A DNA stretch of 25,985 nt from CADEDV01 sp036383515 (lineage in GTDB: Bacteria > Bacteroidota > Bacteroidia > Chitinophagales > Chitinophagaceae), in assembly GCA_036383515.1 (NCBI GenBank), contig DASVOE010000128.1:1-25985 (forward strand). Direction: 5' to 3'. The notes below the pieces were generated by a model. It was given only the letters and a program-made list of their open reading frames with translations, had not been told where the DNA came from and did no database searches. The translations under genes were made by a program, and so were the position numbers. This document shows positions 6,609 to 15,567 of this stretch, piece by piece (positions within the stretch are counted from its first letter, which is position 1; each line of letters opens with the position of its first letter).

Positions 6609-8192
6609 TTAGTGTGCGCCACTCAGATCGATCTTATCTCCTCCTTTCTTTTTTCCTCTCGCAAACATTACAAAAGGAATACAGATAAGGAACAAAATAC
6701 CTGTGTATAGAAATACATCCATGTAAGAAAGTACAGCAGCTTGCTTCATCACACTCCCATCCATTACTTTATATGCACTTTGTAGGGCGACTTCAGGTGT
6801 CTTTCCTTTTATAATAAAAGCTTGTTGTAAAGCATTCACTCTCGACATTATTGCCGGATTGGTAACATCTATCCTTGCTACAAGATCACTACGATGTACC
6901 ATCACTTGTTGCGCCATGAATGTTGTGATCAATGCGATACCGAACGAACCACCTAGTTGCCGCATCATACCTGTAAAGGCAGCACCGTCGCCAATCTGTC
7001 TCCCCTTCAATGTACTTAACGACATTAATGTAATAGGAATAAATAAAAGTGGCATTGCTACACCCCGCATTTCGAGCATCCAGAAGAAACTGTCTTTACT
7101 TGTATCAGGTGTCAGTATTTTATAACCCCAGAAACAAAATACAAAGAACACCAGCATACCAATTGATATCAGGATATGTGGCTTGGCTCCTTTCTCCAAC
7201 ATCTTCCCCATCATCGGCATTAGGACCGCAGTAGTTAATGCAGCGGGTACCATCAGCATGCCCGCTTGTGTGGCCGACCATCCTAATATCTGCTGTGTAT
7301 ATAATGGAATAATAAATGTAGTACCATATAAACCAAAACCAAGAATGAATGAAAGTATAGTTCCAATGCGAAGGTTTCTATTTCCTAAAACCCGTAGCCG
7401 CACTATCGGGTTGGGGAATGTAAGTTCCCGCCAGATGAAAAAGAACCCTCCTAATATTGCGGTTACGGTGAAAAATATAATGTTGCTGCTGGCAAACCAA
7501 TCATCATCATGTCCTTTCTCCAATACATATTGTAACGAGCCAACAAATATGGCCAGTAAACCAATTCCTGCCCAATCCACATCTTTTGCTGCACTTTTTT
7601 CGCCATACTTCGGACTTCTTACATATTGCAACGTAAGTAATGTTGCAATGATACCCAAAGGAATATTGATGTAGAATATCCATTGCCATCCCCAATGATC
7701 GGTAATAAACCCGCCTAATGGCGGCCCGAGCGTAGGGCCAATAATTACTCCCATTCCATAAAAGGCCTGGGCCATACCTCTTTTTTCAGGAGGATAACTT
7801 TCTGTAATGATAGTTTGTGATGTAACCAGCAAAGCACCGCCGCCTAATCCTTGCATGAACCGGAAGAAAACAAGTTCCCAAATACCGGTAGCATTACCGC
7901 ATAAAAAAGAACAAACGGTAAATATCATAATAGAGAACGCAAAATAATTGCGCCGGCCAAACTGCATCGATAACCAGCTTGTCATTGGTACGATGATAAC
8001 GTTACCAATGGCATAAGCTGTAATAACCCAGCCCACTTCGGTTGTTGTAGCACCAAGATTGCCCTGCATATCATGTAGCGACACATTCACAATGGTTGTG
8101 TCAACTATCTCCAGCAATGCGCAAAGAATTGCTGTGATGGTAATGATAGCCCGTCTTGAACCGTATTCTACGAGAGAAGATTGTTGCACCAT
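6609..8192 (-). CDS. MFS drug efflux permease, DHA2 (EmrB/QacA) family
   Basis: A 527-residue inner-membrane proton antiporter with about 14 hydrophobic segments, the DHA2 topology. Visible family motifs are D/TTIVNVSL in TM1, an RRNYF motif-A region after TM2, and the antiporter motif C stretch GVIIGPTLGPPLGGFI with HWGWQWIFYINIPLG immediately after, typical of EmrB. The start follows the HlyD stop by 3 bases. Together with the upstream HlyD adaptor and TolC channel it would form a tripartite pump moving hydrophobic drugs or metabolites out through both membranes. It is the last gene of the operon; substrates cannot be predicted. Confidence 0.95.
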   Translation of the reverse strand: MVQQSSLVEYGSRRAIITITAILCALLEIVDTTIVNVSLHDMQGNLGATTTEVGWVITAYAIGNVIIVPMTSWLSMQFGRRNYFAFSIMIFTVCSFLCGNATGIWELVFFRFMQGLGGGALLVTSQTIITESYPPEKRGMAQAFYGMGVIIGPTLGPPLGGFITDHWGWQWIFYINIPLGIIATLLTLQYVRSPKYGEKSAAKDVDWAGIGLLAIFVGSLQYVLEKGHDDDWFASSNIIFFTVTAILGGFFFIWRELTFPNPIVRLRVLGNRNLRIGTILSFILGFGLYGTTFIIPLYTQQILGWSATQAGMLMVPAALTTAVLMPMMGKMLEKGAKPHILISIGMLVFFVFCFWGYKILTPDTSKDSFFWMLEMRGVAMPLLFIPITLMSLSTLKGRQIGDGAAFTGMMRQLGGSFGIALITTFMAQQVMVHRSDLVARIDVTNPAIMSRVNALQQAFIIKGKTPEVALQSAYKVMDGSVMKQAAVLSYMDVFLYTGILFLICIPFVMFARGKKKGGDKIDLSGAH

Positions 8193-8195
8193 AAT

Positions 8196-9296
8196 TTAAT
8201 CTAAATGAACATCCACATAAACATTCATACCTGGTCTTAATTTTTTTACCAATGAGTCGGCGTTATTGGTAAACTCAATTTTCACTGGTAAACGCTGAAC
8301 TACTTTCACAAAATTCCCGCTGGCATTATCCGGCGGCAATAGAGCAAACGTAGAACCTGTAGCAGGAGAAAAAGAAGTAAGCTTTGCTTCGAAATCATGC
8401 TTTGGATATGCATCTGCTTTTACAATCACTTTCTGTCCTTCTTTCATTTTATCCAGCTGTGTTTCTTTGAAGTTGGCAATTACCCATACATTATCGCTGT
8501 GAACAATACTGAATAGCGATTGACCTGCTTGTACAAACTGCCCTGCCTGCACATTTACCTTTGACACAAGCCCATCTTCCGGAGCTGTAATTACCGTATA
8601 AGAAAGATTCAATTTAGCAGCATCTACTTCTACCTGCTTCTGGTGAATGGTAGCATCCGCCACATTAATCTGTGAAGCAGTTGCATTACTTTGAACGGCT
8701 ACTGCATTTGTTTGCTGTGTCGCCTGTTTCTTTTGTTCCTGTAAAATCAGTAATTGCTTTTCTGCAGTTTGCTTTGCTGCCAATGCCTGCTCATACTGTT
8801 GCTGAGTTATAGAATGATCTTTAATAAGGTTCGCATAACGATCAAAATCCTGGGTTGCACGCCATAAGGATACCTTCGCCGCATCAATCTGCGCATCTAC
8901 TGTACCTACAGATGCCTGCGATGTAGCAATATTTGCTTTGGCTGCAGAAGTGATGGCCCTGGCACTACCGAGGTTGGTTTGTGCGATCTGCAGTGCTGCT
9001 TCCGCCTGTTCCACTTTGATCACATAATCGCGGTTATCGAGTATCATTAAGGTATCGCCTTTTTTTACCTGCTGGTTATCTTTTACTTGTATTTCCATTA
9101 CATAACCAGCTACTCTTGGAATGACGGGACTTATATCAGCACTTACCTGGGCATCATCCGTATCTTCATGATGAAGGCTGTGACGGTATTTGGAAATACC
9201 AAACCACGCACCACCTATTACTAGTACTGCCAGTATGATGATAAAAATGGGGTTCTTTTTTTTCTTAGTTGGTTGTGTTTCGTTCTTTGCTTCCAT
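8196..9296 (-). CDS. HlyD/EmrA-type periplasmic adaptor of the efflux pump
   Basis: A 366-residue membrane-fusion protein with a cytoplasmic Lys-rich N-terminus (KKKKNP), one membrane helix (about 15-36), then the split biotinyl-lipoyl domain (ISPVIPRVAGYVMEIQVKDNQQVKKGDTLMILD at about 55-90 and APEDGLVSKVNVQAGQFVQAGQSLF later). Between them is a long Ala/Gln-rich alpha-helical hairpin (about 95-220) that would contact TolC, and a beta-barrel domain follows. The DTDDAQV motif after the membrane helix is typical of EmrA-type adaptors. It is the third gene of the tetR-led operon, 25 bases after tolC. Confidence 0.94.
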   Translation of the reverse strand: MEAKNETQPTKKKKNPIFIIILAVLVIGGAWFGISKYRHSLHHEDTDDAQVSADISPVIPRVAGYVMEIQVKDNQQVKKGDTLMILDNRDYVIKVEQAEAALQIAQTNLGSARAITSAAKANIATSQASVGTVDAQIDAAKVSLWRATQDFDRYANLIKDHSITQQQYEQALAAKQTAEKQLLILQEQKKQATQQTNAVAVQSNATASQINVADATIHQKQVEVDAAKLNLSYTVITAPEDGLVSKVNVQAGQFVQAGQSLFSIVHSDNVWVIANFKETQLDKMKEGQKVIVKADAYPKHDFEAKLTSFSPATGSTFALLPPDNASGNFVKVVQRLPVKIEFTNNADSLVKKLRPGMNVYVDVHLD

Positions 9297-9321
9297 ATAA
9301 ATTCATTAAATAGTAAACTTT

Positions 9322-10656
9322 TTATTTTTTGAGATCAGTACTCAGGATGCCGGATGCCTGCAATAGTTTGTTATAAGCCACAAATGCATCCGCTCTTGCC
9401 AGCGTATAGCTTAATCTTGCCTGCAGTTGTGCCACATCTGCATCCAGCAGATCAGTAATCGTAGCGAGGCTGTTATCAAATTTGTTTTTAACAATGCGGT
9501 AATTTTCCTGTGCCTGTTCTACAGCCTTGGCATACACTTCAATTTTTTTACGGCTGCTTAGTAATGATAAATAATTTCGATTTACCTGCAGCCGGATATC
9601 ATCATCCAGTATTGCTTCTGAAGTTACCCATTGTTTTACCCTGGCTTCTGCTTGTTGCACTTTAGCTTTATTCTTCCAGAGTGAACTGATGTTATAAGAA
9701 ACACCTACACCTAAATTCACAGCATTGGTTACAGAAAAAACATGAGGAACATCCGCAGCAATATAACCACCTGTCAATTGCACGCTTGGATATTTCTCTG
9801 CCTTCACTGTTTTTACACCTGACTCTGCTGCTTTCTTTCTATAACCCGTAGCAGTAATATCTTTCCGGTTGCTCATAGCAGATTGAATGTAATCCACCAG
9901 CACTCTCTTATCCTCTTTGCTTCTAATGCCTACCGTATCCAGGACAAGTTCAGTAGTTGTTGGCAATCCAAGCATGAGATTCATATTTACGTTGGCCAAT
10001 TGCCAGTTATTCTCTGCATCCAACAGGCTTAATTCAACATTGGAAGATTGCAATTCGGCTTTCAGCAGATCATTCCGGGCCAGCAACCCGTTTTTTTCCA
10101 GGTTACCCAGGTCTTTGGTTCGTTGCTGTGCCTGCTGCAGGTTTTCTTTCATCAGCATCACCGCTGTGTTTGCTTTGAATAATGTAGCAAACGCTTCGAT
10201 AGTGGTCTGAATCACTTCCTCTTTATCATCTTCCGCATCGAGGTGCGCTGCTTTTTCTAAAAAGGCGGAAGATTCTATTCCATATTTTATTTTTCCCCCG
10301 CCATAGATGGGTAATGAAAGATTGACAAGGCCATAAACTGCCTGTGTTACTTTGGGTGATTCGTTGGTGCTGCCACTACCACTGTTGTTATTACTTTTTG
10401 TTTTCAGGTCAAAATTGGCGCTGTTTAACCGGAGATAGGCGCCTGAAACTCCTGCGTCGGGCAGCTTCTTTTCCACGGCTTCTTTTAATGCAGCAGTCGC
10501 TTCTTCGATCTTCGCCTGGCTGATCTTTAATTGTTTACTATTTTGAAGGCTAAGGTCAATGGCTTCATTCAGTGTCAGTATCTTTTTTTCCTGTGCAGTA
10601 GCCTGCAATGACAGGAAAGAAAAAATCAAGGCCAGGCCTTTCAGTTTATTCTTCAT
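9322..10656 (-). CDS. TolC-family outer membrane efflux protein
   Basis: A 444-residue outer-membrane channel subunit. The signal peptide spans residues 1 to about 21 (ending ATAQ), followed by LTLNEAIDLSLQNS, the standard start of an outer-membrane efflux protein domain. Two such repeats of coiled helices and strands follow (about 25-225 and 240-440), the second with NYRIVKNKFDNSLATITDLLDADVAQLQA. A low-complexity Ser/Asn/Gly segment near residues 90-100 is probably an external loop. No lipobox cysteine is seen. The start overlaps the end of tetR by 11 bases, implying coupling. Confidence 0.94.
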   Translation of the reverse strand: MKNKLKGLALIFSFLSLQATAQEKKILTLNEAIDLSLQNSKQLKISQAKIEEATAALKEAVEKKLPDAGVSGAYLRLNSANFDLKTKSNNNSGSGSTNESPKVTQAVYGLVNLSLPIYGGGKIKYGIESSAFLEKAAHLDAEDDKEEVIQTTIEAFATLFKANTAVMLMKENLQQAQQRTKDLGNLEKNGLLARNDLLKAELQSSNVELSLLDAENNWQLANVNMNLMLGLPTTTELVLDTVGIRSKEDKRVLVDYIQSAMSNRKDITATGYRKKAAESGVKTVKAEKYPSVQLTGGYIAADVPHVFSVTNAVNLGVGVSYNISSLWKNKAKVQQAEARVKQWVTSEAILDDDIRLQVNRNYLSLLSSRKKIEVYAKAVEQAQENYRIVKNKFDNSLATITDLLDADVAQLQARLSYTLARADAFVAYNKLLQASGILSTDLKK

Positions 10657-11275
10657 TTGTCAGTATTGCTTTAAATATTTTTTTTAAATGCTGGCTGAGT
10701 TTTTTCCGGATATGCTTTTGAAACTCTTCTTCGGGCATGGATTGAAGATTATTGATCTCCCGGTAATAATATTGTGTCGTTACCAGGTTATTCGCAGTAC
10801 CAATAAGGGTGGCCATCATCAATGGCACATCAATATTTTTTTTGAATTCTCCTTTCTTCTGTCCTTCATGAATTAACCGGCTGATCATCTCCTGGTTTCG
10901 CTTCTTCATCTGGTATATCAGTTCAGCAGTAGCGCCTGTATGATTCATTACCTGCTCTCTTGCCATAATGCGGGAAAAACATTGCTGGCTCATGACCTTA
11001 TCAATATAATGATCGATCAGCCAGTTCATTTTTTCCAAAGCACTCATCTCTTTGTTTTCAATCATGCTCTCCAGTTTGAGCTTGATACCTTCACCACGAT
11101 AAGTAAACAGCGCTTCAAGCAACTTGTCTTTTGATCCAAAATAATAGGAGACCATAGCAAGATTTACTTTGGCTTTGTCCGCAATATCACGGACCGAAGT
11201 ACCATTAAATCCTTTTTCGGCAAACAGGGTCTCAGCTGTTTCCATGATCTGTACCTGCTTTTCATTGTATTCCAT
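10646..11275 (-). CDS. TetR/AcrR-family repressor of the efflux operon
   Basis: A 209-residue regulator with the N-terminal TetR helix-turn-helix (residues about 8-55: AETLFAEKGFNGTSVRDIADKAKVNLAMVSYYFGSKDKLLEALF) and a helical ligand-binding C-terminal domain. It is the first gene of the operon and overlaps tolC by 11 bases. The promoter just upstream contains two near-identical 13-mers that overlap its core elements, so autorepression relieved by a pump substrate is the simplest model. The inducing ligand is unknown. Confidence 0.94.
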   Translation of the reverse strand: MEYNEKQVQIMETAETLFAEKGFNGTSVRDIADKAKVNLAMVSYYFGSKDKLLEALFTYRGEGIKLKLESMIENKEMSALEKMNWLIDHYIDKVMSQQCFSRIMAREQVMNHTGATAELIYQMKKRNQEMISRLIHEGQKKGEFKKNIDVPLMMATLIGTANNLVTTQYYYREINNLQSMPEEEFQKHIRKKLSQHLKKIFKAILTNEE

Positions 11276-11301
11276 AATGGTGGCGTTTTAAAAACGAGGG
11301 G

Positions 11302-11338
11302 CAAAACTAAACAAATGTTTAATTTAAACAAACGTTTA
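11302..11338 (-). promoter_or_regulatory. tetR-operon promoter with two operator-like repeats
   Basis: On the minus strand TTG (11331-11329), 19 bases, then TAGTTTTG (11309-11302) matches the Bacteroidota promoter consensus TTG-N19-TAnnTTTG exactly, with the ATG 26 bases further on. Two 13-mers, AAACAAATGTTTA (11309-11321) and AAACAAACGTTTA (11326-11338), differ at one position, are spaced 17 bases apart and are each built around AAAC...GTTT dyads. They cover the -33 to -7 region, where a TetR dimer would block RNA polymerase. Confidence 0.72.
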
Positions 11339-11415
11339 AGTAAGTTTTTTTATAAAAAATTGCTATTGCCTCAGAAAAAGGCGGCAAAAAAAGAGATAAT
11401 GTGAGGGGATAGTTG

Positions 11416-12630
11416 TTACCGCTGACTGGCGATCAACAAATTGAGATCGGTATACTTCAGGTCAAACCGTTCACTGAGATAAAAATTAGTGAGGGCCCCT
11501 TTGAATAAATAAATGCCGCTACGCAGGTGCACCTGGTGCCATACAAGTTTTTCAAAACCTCCTTCATCACCAGCTTCAAGTAATAAAGGCATCAATACAT
11601 TACTGATAGCCTGTGAAGCTGTCCGGGCAAAACCGGAAGGAATATTGGGAACACAATAATGGATCACTCCATACTTCATAAAAATGGGATGCTCATGAGA
11701 AGTAATTTCAGATGTTTCAAAACATCCACCCCGGTCAATACTTACATCAATCACCACGGCACCCGGTCGCATATTACTCACCATTTCTTCGGTGACTACC
11801 ATGGGAGTGCGACCCGTTTCTGAACCTAATGCACCCACTGCCACTTCACAAGTCTTAAGTTGCTTGGATAGCATGCGGGGTTCAATTACGGATGTCCATA
11901 AACGATGACCAATATTATTTTGCAAACGTTTTAAACGATACACACTATTATCAAACACTTTCACTGAAGCGCCCAGCGCAAGTGCCGCTCTTGCAGCATA
12001 CTCTCCAACTATACCTGCACCGATGATAATGACTTTGGTGGGAGCTATGCCGGAGATACCGCCCAATAACACTCCTTTACCATGATTGGCAGAACCTAAA
12101 TATTGGGCTGCGATCAGCATTACCGCACTACCGGCTATCTCACTCATGCTGCGAACGATGGGATAAGAATCACTATCATCCTTCAGGTTTTCAAAAGAGA
12201 TGGCGGTTATTTTTTTAGCCATCATCTTCTCCAGCAATTCTGCTTTTAATACAGACAAATGAATAGGAGATATAATAACCTGGTTGGGTTGTAACAACGG
12301 AAGATCTTCATCAATGACAGGTGCACTCTTTACCAGCACCGGTGCTCTAAATACTTCCGCTCTGTCATATACTATTTTAGCGCCGGCTTCACTGTAATCC
12401 TTATCCCGAAAATGCGAAGCTTCACCGGCATTGTGCTCAATCACTACCTGGTGTCCATTGCTCACCAATACACTCACGGCATCAGGTGTCAGGGCCACAC
12501 GGTTTTCCTGGAAAGCAATTTCTTTGGGAATACCCAAATGCATTTGTGATCCCTTGGGTTTTATATCCAGGGTTTCTTCTAATGTTTCGTAACTGAAGGA
12601 AGTGCTTATCTTGGGTTTTTGCTGGCTCAT
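11416..12630 (-). CDS. ald: Alanine dehydrogenase
   Basis: NAD-dependent oxidative deamination of L-alanine to pyruvate and ammonia, in the cytoplasm. The 404 residues show the AlaDH/PNT N-terminal domain (LGIPKEIAFQENRVALTPDAVSVLVSNGHQVVIEHNAG; VKSAP with the likely substrate Lys; SPIHLS with the likely catalytic His) and the Rossmann domain (VIIIGAGIVGEYAARAALALGASV). Its C-terminal half has VIDVSIDRGGCFETSEITSHEHPIF and VIHYCVPNIPSGFARTAS, as in bacterial alanine dehydrogenases. About 30 extra N-terminal residues precede the domain, compared with roughly 370 for classical enzymes. PNT alpha subunits share the fold, but no beta subunit is adjacent. It follows tsaE on the same strand by 77 bases. 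Confidence 0.92.
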   Translation of the reverse strand: MSQQKPKISTSFSYETLEETLDIKPKGSQMHLGIPKEIAFQENRVALTPDAVSVLVSNGHQVVIEHNAGEASHFRDKDYSEAGAKIVYDRAEVFRAPVLVKSAPVIDEDLPLLQPNQVIISPIHLSVLKAELLEKMMAKKITAISFENLKDDSDSYPIVRSMSEIAGSAVMLIAAQYLGSANHGKGVLLGGISGIAPTKVIIIGAGIVGEYAARAALALGASVKVFDNSVYRLKRLQNNIGHRLWTSVIEPRMLSKQLKTCEVAVGALGSETGRTPMVVTEEMVSNMRPGAVVIDVSIDRGGCFETSEITSHEHPIFMKYGVIHYCVPNIPSGFARTASQAISNVLMPLLLEAGDEGGFEKLVWHQVHLRSGIYLFKGALTNFYLSERFDLKYTDLNLLIASQR

Positions 12631-12642
12631 GAAAAAAGTTGC

Positions 12643-12663
12643 GAGTTATGAGTTACGGGTTAG
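12643..12663. repeat. Three tandem heptamers (GAGTTAT/GAGTTAC/GGGTTAG)
   Basis: GAGTTAT, GAGTTAC and GGGTTAG follow each other directly in the gap between ald and tsaE, just upstream of the ald ATG. Similar GAGTTACG-like strings are, from memory, common in intergenic DNA of this group. It would lie in the ald leader. No function is known to me. Confidence 0.5.
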
Positions 12664-12698
12664 GAGACCATTCCAACCTGGCTGCACCCGTATTGACT

Positions 12699-12706
12699 CA
12701 AATGTA
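12699..12706 (-). promoter_or_regulatory. Candidate -7 box (TACATTTG) for ald
   Basis: The minus strand shows TACATTTG, an exact TAnnTTTG match, immediately after the tsaE stop and 68 bases before the ald ATG. No good -33 element was found, so ald may instead be expressed with tsaE. Confidence 0.3.
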
Positions 12707-12707
12707 C

Positions 12708-13133
12708 TCAAATATCAGCGATTTTAAGGCGTCTCGTTTTGTTATCAACGAGCTCTAAGAATATATGTATTGTTTGTTCCGGAAAAATACCCGGTGCTTT
12801 TTCGGGCCATTCTACCAGGCATATATGGTCGCTGTAAAAACAATCTTCAACGCCGGCATTAATGGCTTCTTCTTCATTTTTCAGCCGATACAGATCAATG
12901 TGATAGACCTTTTTCTCCATACCGTTTTCAGCAAATCCATATTCATTAATGATCGAAAAGGTAGGGCTTCCTACTACATCCTTCACCCCTTTAGCATTAC
13001 ATAAAGCGTGAATAAAAGTGGTTTTGCCAGTCCCCATCTGTCCATGAAAAGCGATCACAGATCTTGTGTTGATTACATCCCAGCATGATTTTGCAACCTT
13101 GTTGATGTTATCCAGGGAAAAAGTCCATTCCAT
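12708..13133 (-). CDS. tsaE: tRNA threonylcarbamoyladenosine synthesis ATPase TsaE
   Basis: A 141-residue P-loop ATPase that works with TsaB, TsaC and TsaD to place threonylcarbamoyl on A37 of ANN-decoding tRNAs. Walker A GQMGTGKTT is at 31-39. Family blocks GSPTFSIINEY (56-66), HIDLYRL (78-84) and LVEWPEK (106-112, with the conserved Trp) are all present, and the length is typical. It heads a leftward pair with ald and is divergent from the P-type ATPase gene across a 143-base gap. A TAnnTTTG box ends only four bases before its ATG. Confidence 0.95.
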   Translation of the reverse strand: MEWTFSLDNINKVAKSCWDVINTRSVIAFHGQMGTGKTTFIHALCNAKGVKDVVGSPTFSIINEYGFAENGMEKKVYHIDLYRLKNEEEAINAGVEDCFYSDHICLVEWPEKAPGIFPEQTIHIFLELVDNKTRRLKIADI

Positions 13134-13137
13134 AGGG

Positions 13138-13145
13138 CAAATGTA
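13138..13145 (-). promoter_or_regulatory. Candidate -7 box (TACATTTG) directly before tsaE
   Basis: The minus strand reads TACATTTG, then CCCT, then the ATG. With the start point a few bases after the box, the mRNA would begin at or next to the start codon (leaderless). The -33 element is not evident. Confidence 0.42.
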
Positions 13146-13264
13146 AAGCCCACTGCCTGAAAAGAAGTAAAAAATACATTGTAAAACCTGTGCTTGTTTT
13201 TCATTTTAGCAACATGGTTGTGAACATATTTCGCTAATCGAAAAATTCAGGGGATACCGGTTTG

Positions 13265-13272
13265 TAAATTTG
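13265..13272 (+). promoter_or_regulatory. Candidate -7 box (TAAATTTG) directly before the P-type ATPase gene
   Basis: TAAATTTG, then CTGC, then the ATG at 13277: the same geometry as the divergent tsaE box and again predicting a leaderless transcript. No TTG lies at the expected -33 distance, so an activator may be needed. Confidence 0.42.
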
Positions 13273-13276
13273 CTGC

Positions 13277-15415
13277 ATGGAAAAAGTTCAATGGAAAGTA
13301 GAAGGAATGGATTGCACTACCTGTGCATTGAATATTCATAAATACCTGGAAAAACAGGGTATGAAGAATGTGAAAGTGAATTTCGCAACAGGTGATGTCA
13401 TCTTTGATGCAGATGCACCAGTGGCAGAAGAAAAGATCAGCAAAGGGATTCATGACCTCGGCTATAAAGTGGTGGATGAGAAATTAGATGTTGACGGACA
13501 TGGTGGTCATGATCATGGAGAAACTGGTAAAGGATTTCTCGCCACCCATGTTCAGCGTTTCCGGTTCTGTCTTCCGTTTACAGCGATACTCATGTTACAC
13601 ATGATCCCGGGATTAGAAATTCATTGGCTGATGAATCCATGGGTACAATTAGGACTCACCTTACCTGTCTACATCGTGGGCATGAGCTTTTTTGGTAAGA
13701 GTGCCTGGAAAAGTATCCGCAATGGCATGCCCAATATGAATGTATTGATCGCTGTTGGTGCTACTGCTGCATTTGTGTACAGTTTATACGGAACGCTTTC
13801 AGCACAGGCTGAGCAGTATATGTTTTACGAAACCGCAGCTACTATAATCACCTTGGTTTTTTTGGGCAACTATTTAGAAGAGGCTTCTATTGCTTCTACG
13901 CAACGGGAATTAAAGAAATTAGCGAAGTCGCAAAAGATGATGGCGAATATCATCGCTTTTGATCATGAACATAAAGAACAGATCTTCCAGGTAGAGAATA
14001 CCGTTTTACATGTAGGAGATCTTATCCTTATCAAAAGTGGTGAGCAGGTACCGATCGATTGTAAAATTTTATGGGGTGAAGTGCGGGTAAATGAAGCGAT
14101 CATTACCGGCGAAAGTGCACCAGTTCATAAAATAGCTAAAGACAAACTTATTGGTGGCAGTCTTATTACGGATGGAACAGTAAAAGCACAAGTGACAGCA
14201 GTTGGTAATGACACGGTGTTGTCAGGGATCATCAACCTGGTAAAACAGGCGCAAGGTGAAAAGCCACCTGTACAGCAAATGGCCGATAGGATCAGTGCGA
14301 TCTTTATCCCGGTCGTATTAGGTATTGCTGCTATCACAATGATCGTGAACTGGATGATATTAAAAGAATTCACTCCTGCATTGATGAGAAGTATTGCCGT
14401 ATTGGTAATTGCTTGTCCCTGCGCTATGGGACTGGCAACCCCTGCTGCTATTGCTGTTGGTCTTGGTCGTGCTGCTAAAACAGGCATCCTTTTTCGTAAT
14501 GCTACCAGTCTTGAATTATTTAAAGACATCACACAAGTTGTTTTTGATAAAACAGGAACGCTGACAACGGGAAAGTTTGTGATTGCTGGCTACTCGTCGC
14601 TGGTGAATGAAGCGTCTGAATTTATGAAGATTGCTTATAGCCTTGAAAAATATTCTAATCATCCCATTGCAAAAGCAATAATCAATGAATGGAAAACAAA
14701 AGAAGAAATAAACTGGAAAAAAATAGAAGAAGTAAAAGGCCTCGGTATGCAGGCAGAGGATAAAGAAGGCAATAAATATACCGCCGGTTCTTTCAGAGCT
14801 GCCGAAGGTTTGATCAATGATGATACACATAACATATATATCATCCGCAATGGAGTATTATTGGGATGGATAGATGTAAAGGACGAGATCAGGCAGGAGG
14901 CCAAAACGGTGATTGATTATCTCCATAGTAAAAACATTAAAACAATCTTATTAAGCGGCGACAGGTTGGCAAAGTGCCAGCAACTGGCTTCACAATTAGG
15001 AATTGATACAGTTATTGCCGAACAAACACCTGAACAAAAACTGGTGAAGATCGGTGAGCTGGCAGCTGCTACTCCAACCGCCATGGTAGGTGATGGTATT
15101 AATGACGCACCGGCATTAGCCAAAGCAACCATCGGCATTTCCATGAATGATGCTTCGCAGATCGCTATGCAAACATCACAGGTAGTATTAATGAATAATG
15201 GCTTAAAGAATTTGCCCACTGCACTAGGATTGGGCAAACACACTTATCTCACCATCAAACAAAATTTATTCTGGGCCTTTGCTTATAATATTGTAGCTAT
15301 ACCTGTAGCTGCGCTTGGTTTTTTAACGCCCACTTTTGGCGCACTTGTAATGGGATTGAGTGATGTAGTACTTGCTATTAACTCCGTTAGATTGTTTGTG
15401 AAGAAGGTGATATGA
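13277..15415 (+). CDS. copA: Copper-type P1B heavy-metal-translocating ATPase
   Basis: A 712-residue inner-membrane cation pump. It has one N-terminal HMA domain with GMDCTTC (C13, C16), then a His-rich linker GHGGHDHG (74-81), membrane helices, and actuator motif TGES (within IITGESAPV). The ion-binding CPC lies in a helix (380-382, ACPCAMGLATPAA), with phosphorylation DKTGT (D424), the HP motif (SNHPIAKAI) and hinge GDGINDAPA (about 605-613). The last helices carry YN (AFAYNIVAIPVAA) and M..S (VMGLSDVVLAINS). CPC with YN and M..S favours Cu(I)/Ag(I) export over Zn/Cd, though the final helix has SD rather than the common SS. No CopZ or copper regulator gene is adjacent. Confidence 0.9.
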   Translation: MEKVQWKVEGMDCTTCALNIHKYLEKQGMKNVKVNFATGDVIFDADAPVAEEKISKGIHDLGYKVVDEKLDVDGHGGHDHGETGKGFLATHVQRFRFCLPFTAILMLHMIPGLEIHWLMNPWVQLGLTLPVYIVGMSFFGKSAWKSIRNGMPNMNVLIAVGATAAFVYSLYGTLSAQAEQYMFYETAATIITLVFLGNYLEEASIASTQRELKKLAKSQKMMANIIAFDHEHKEQIFQVENTVLHVGDLILIKSGEQVPIDCKILWGEVRVNEAIITGESAPVHKIAKDKLIGGSLITDGTVKAQVTAVGNDTVLSGIINLVKQAQGEKPPVQQMADRISAIFIPVVLGIAAITMIVNWMILKEFTPALMRSIAVLVIACPCAMGLATPAAIAVGLGRAAKTGILFRNATSLELFKDITQVVFDKTGTLTTGKFVIAGYSSLVNEASEFMKIAYSLEKYSNHPIAKAIINEWKTKEEINWKKIEEVKGLGMQAEDKEGNKYTAGSFRAAEGLINDDTHNIYIIRNGVLLGWIDVKDEIRQEAKTVIDYLHSKNIKTILLSGDRLAKCQQLASQLGIDTVIAEQTPEQKLVKIGELAAATPTAMVGDGINDAPALAKATIGISMNDASQIAMQTSQVVLMNNGLKNLPTALGLGKHTYLTIKQNLFWAFAYNIVAIPVAALGFLTPTFGALVMGLSDVVLAINSVRLFVKKVI

Positions 15416-15567
15416 TCGTAGACACCAGTAGTGAATCGTGAGTATCACCTGAACTGGTTATTTACTTAGCTTTAGAGAAACTTTTATTGTATGTTCCCGG
15501 AATCAATGCACAAACAGCCGGATGTAATGATCCATAGCTTTCAAATGATTTCAAAAATGATATCGTA

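Noticed and set aside
7183..7674. 163-residue plus-strand open frame
   Set aside because: Antisense to the MFS permease; composition (Pro/Asn/Ile-rich) is typical of a shadow frame.
14125..14532. 135-residue minus-strand open frame
   Set aside because: Antisense to the conserved P-type ATPase core (TGES to CPC region); no independent evidence.
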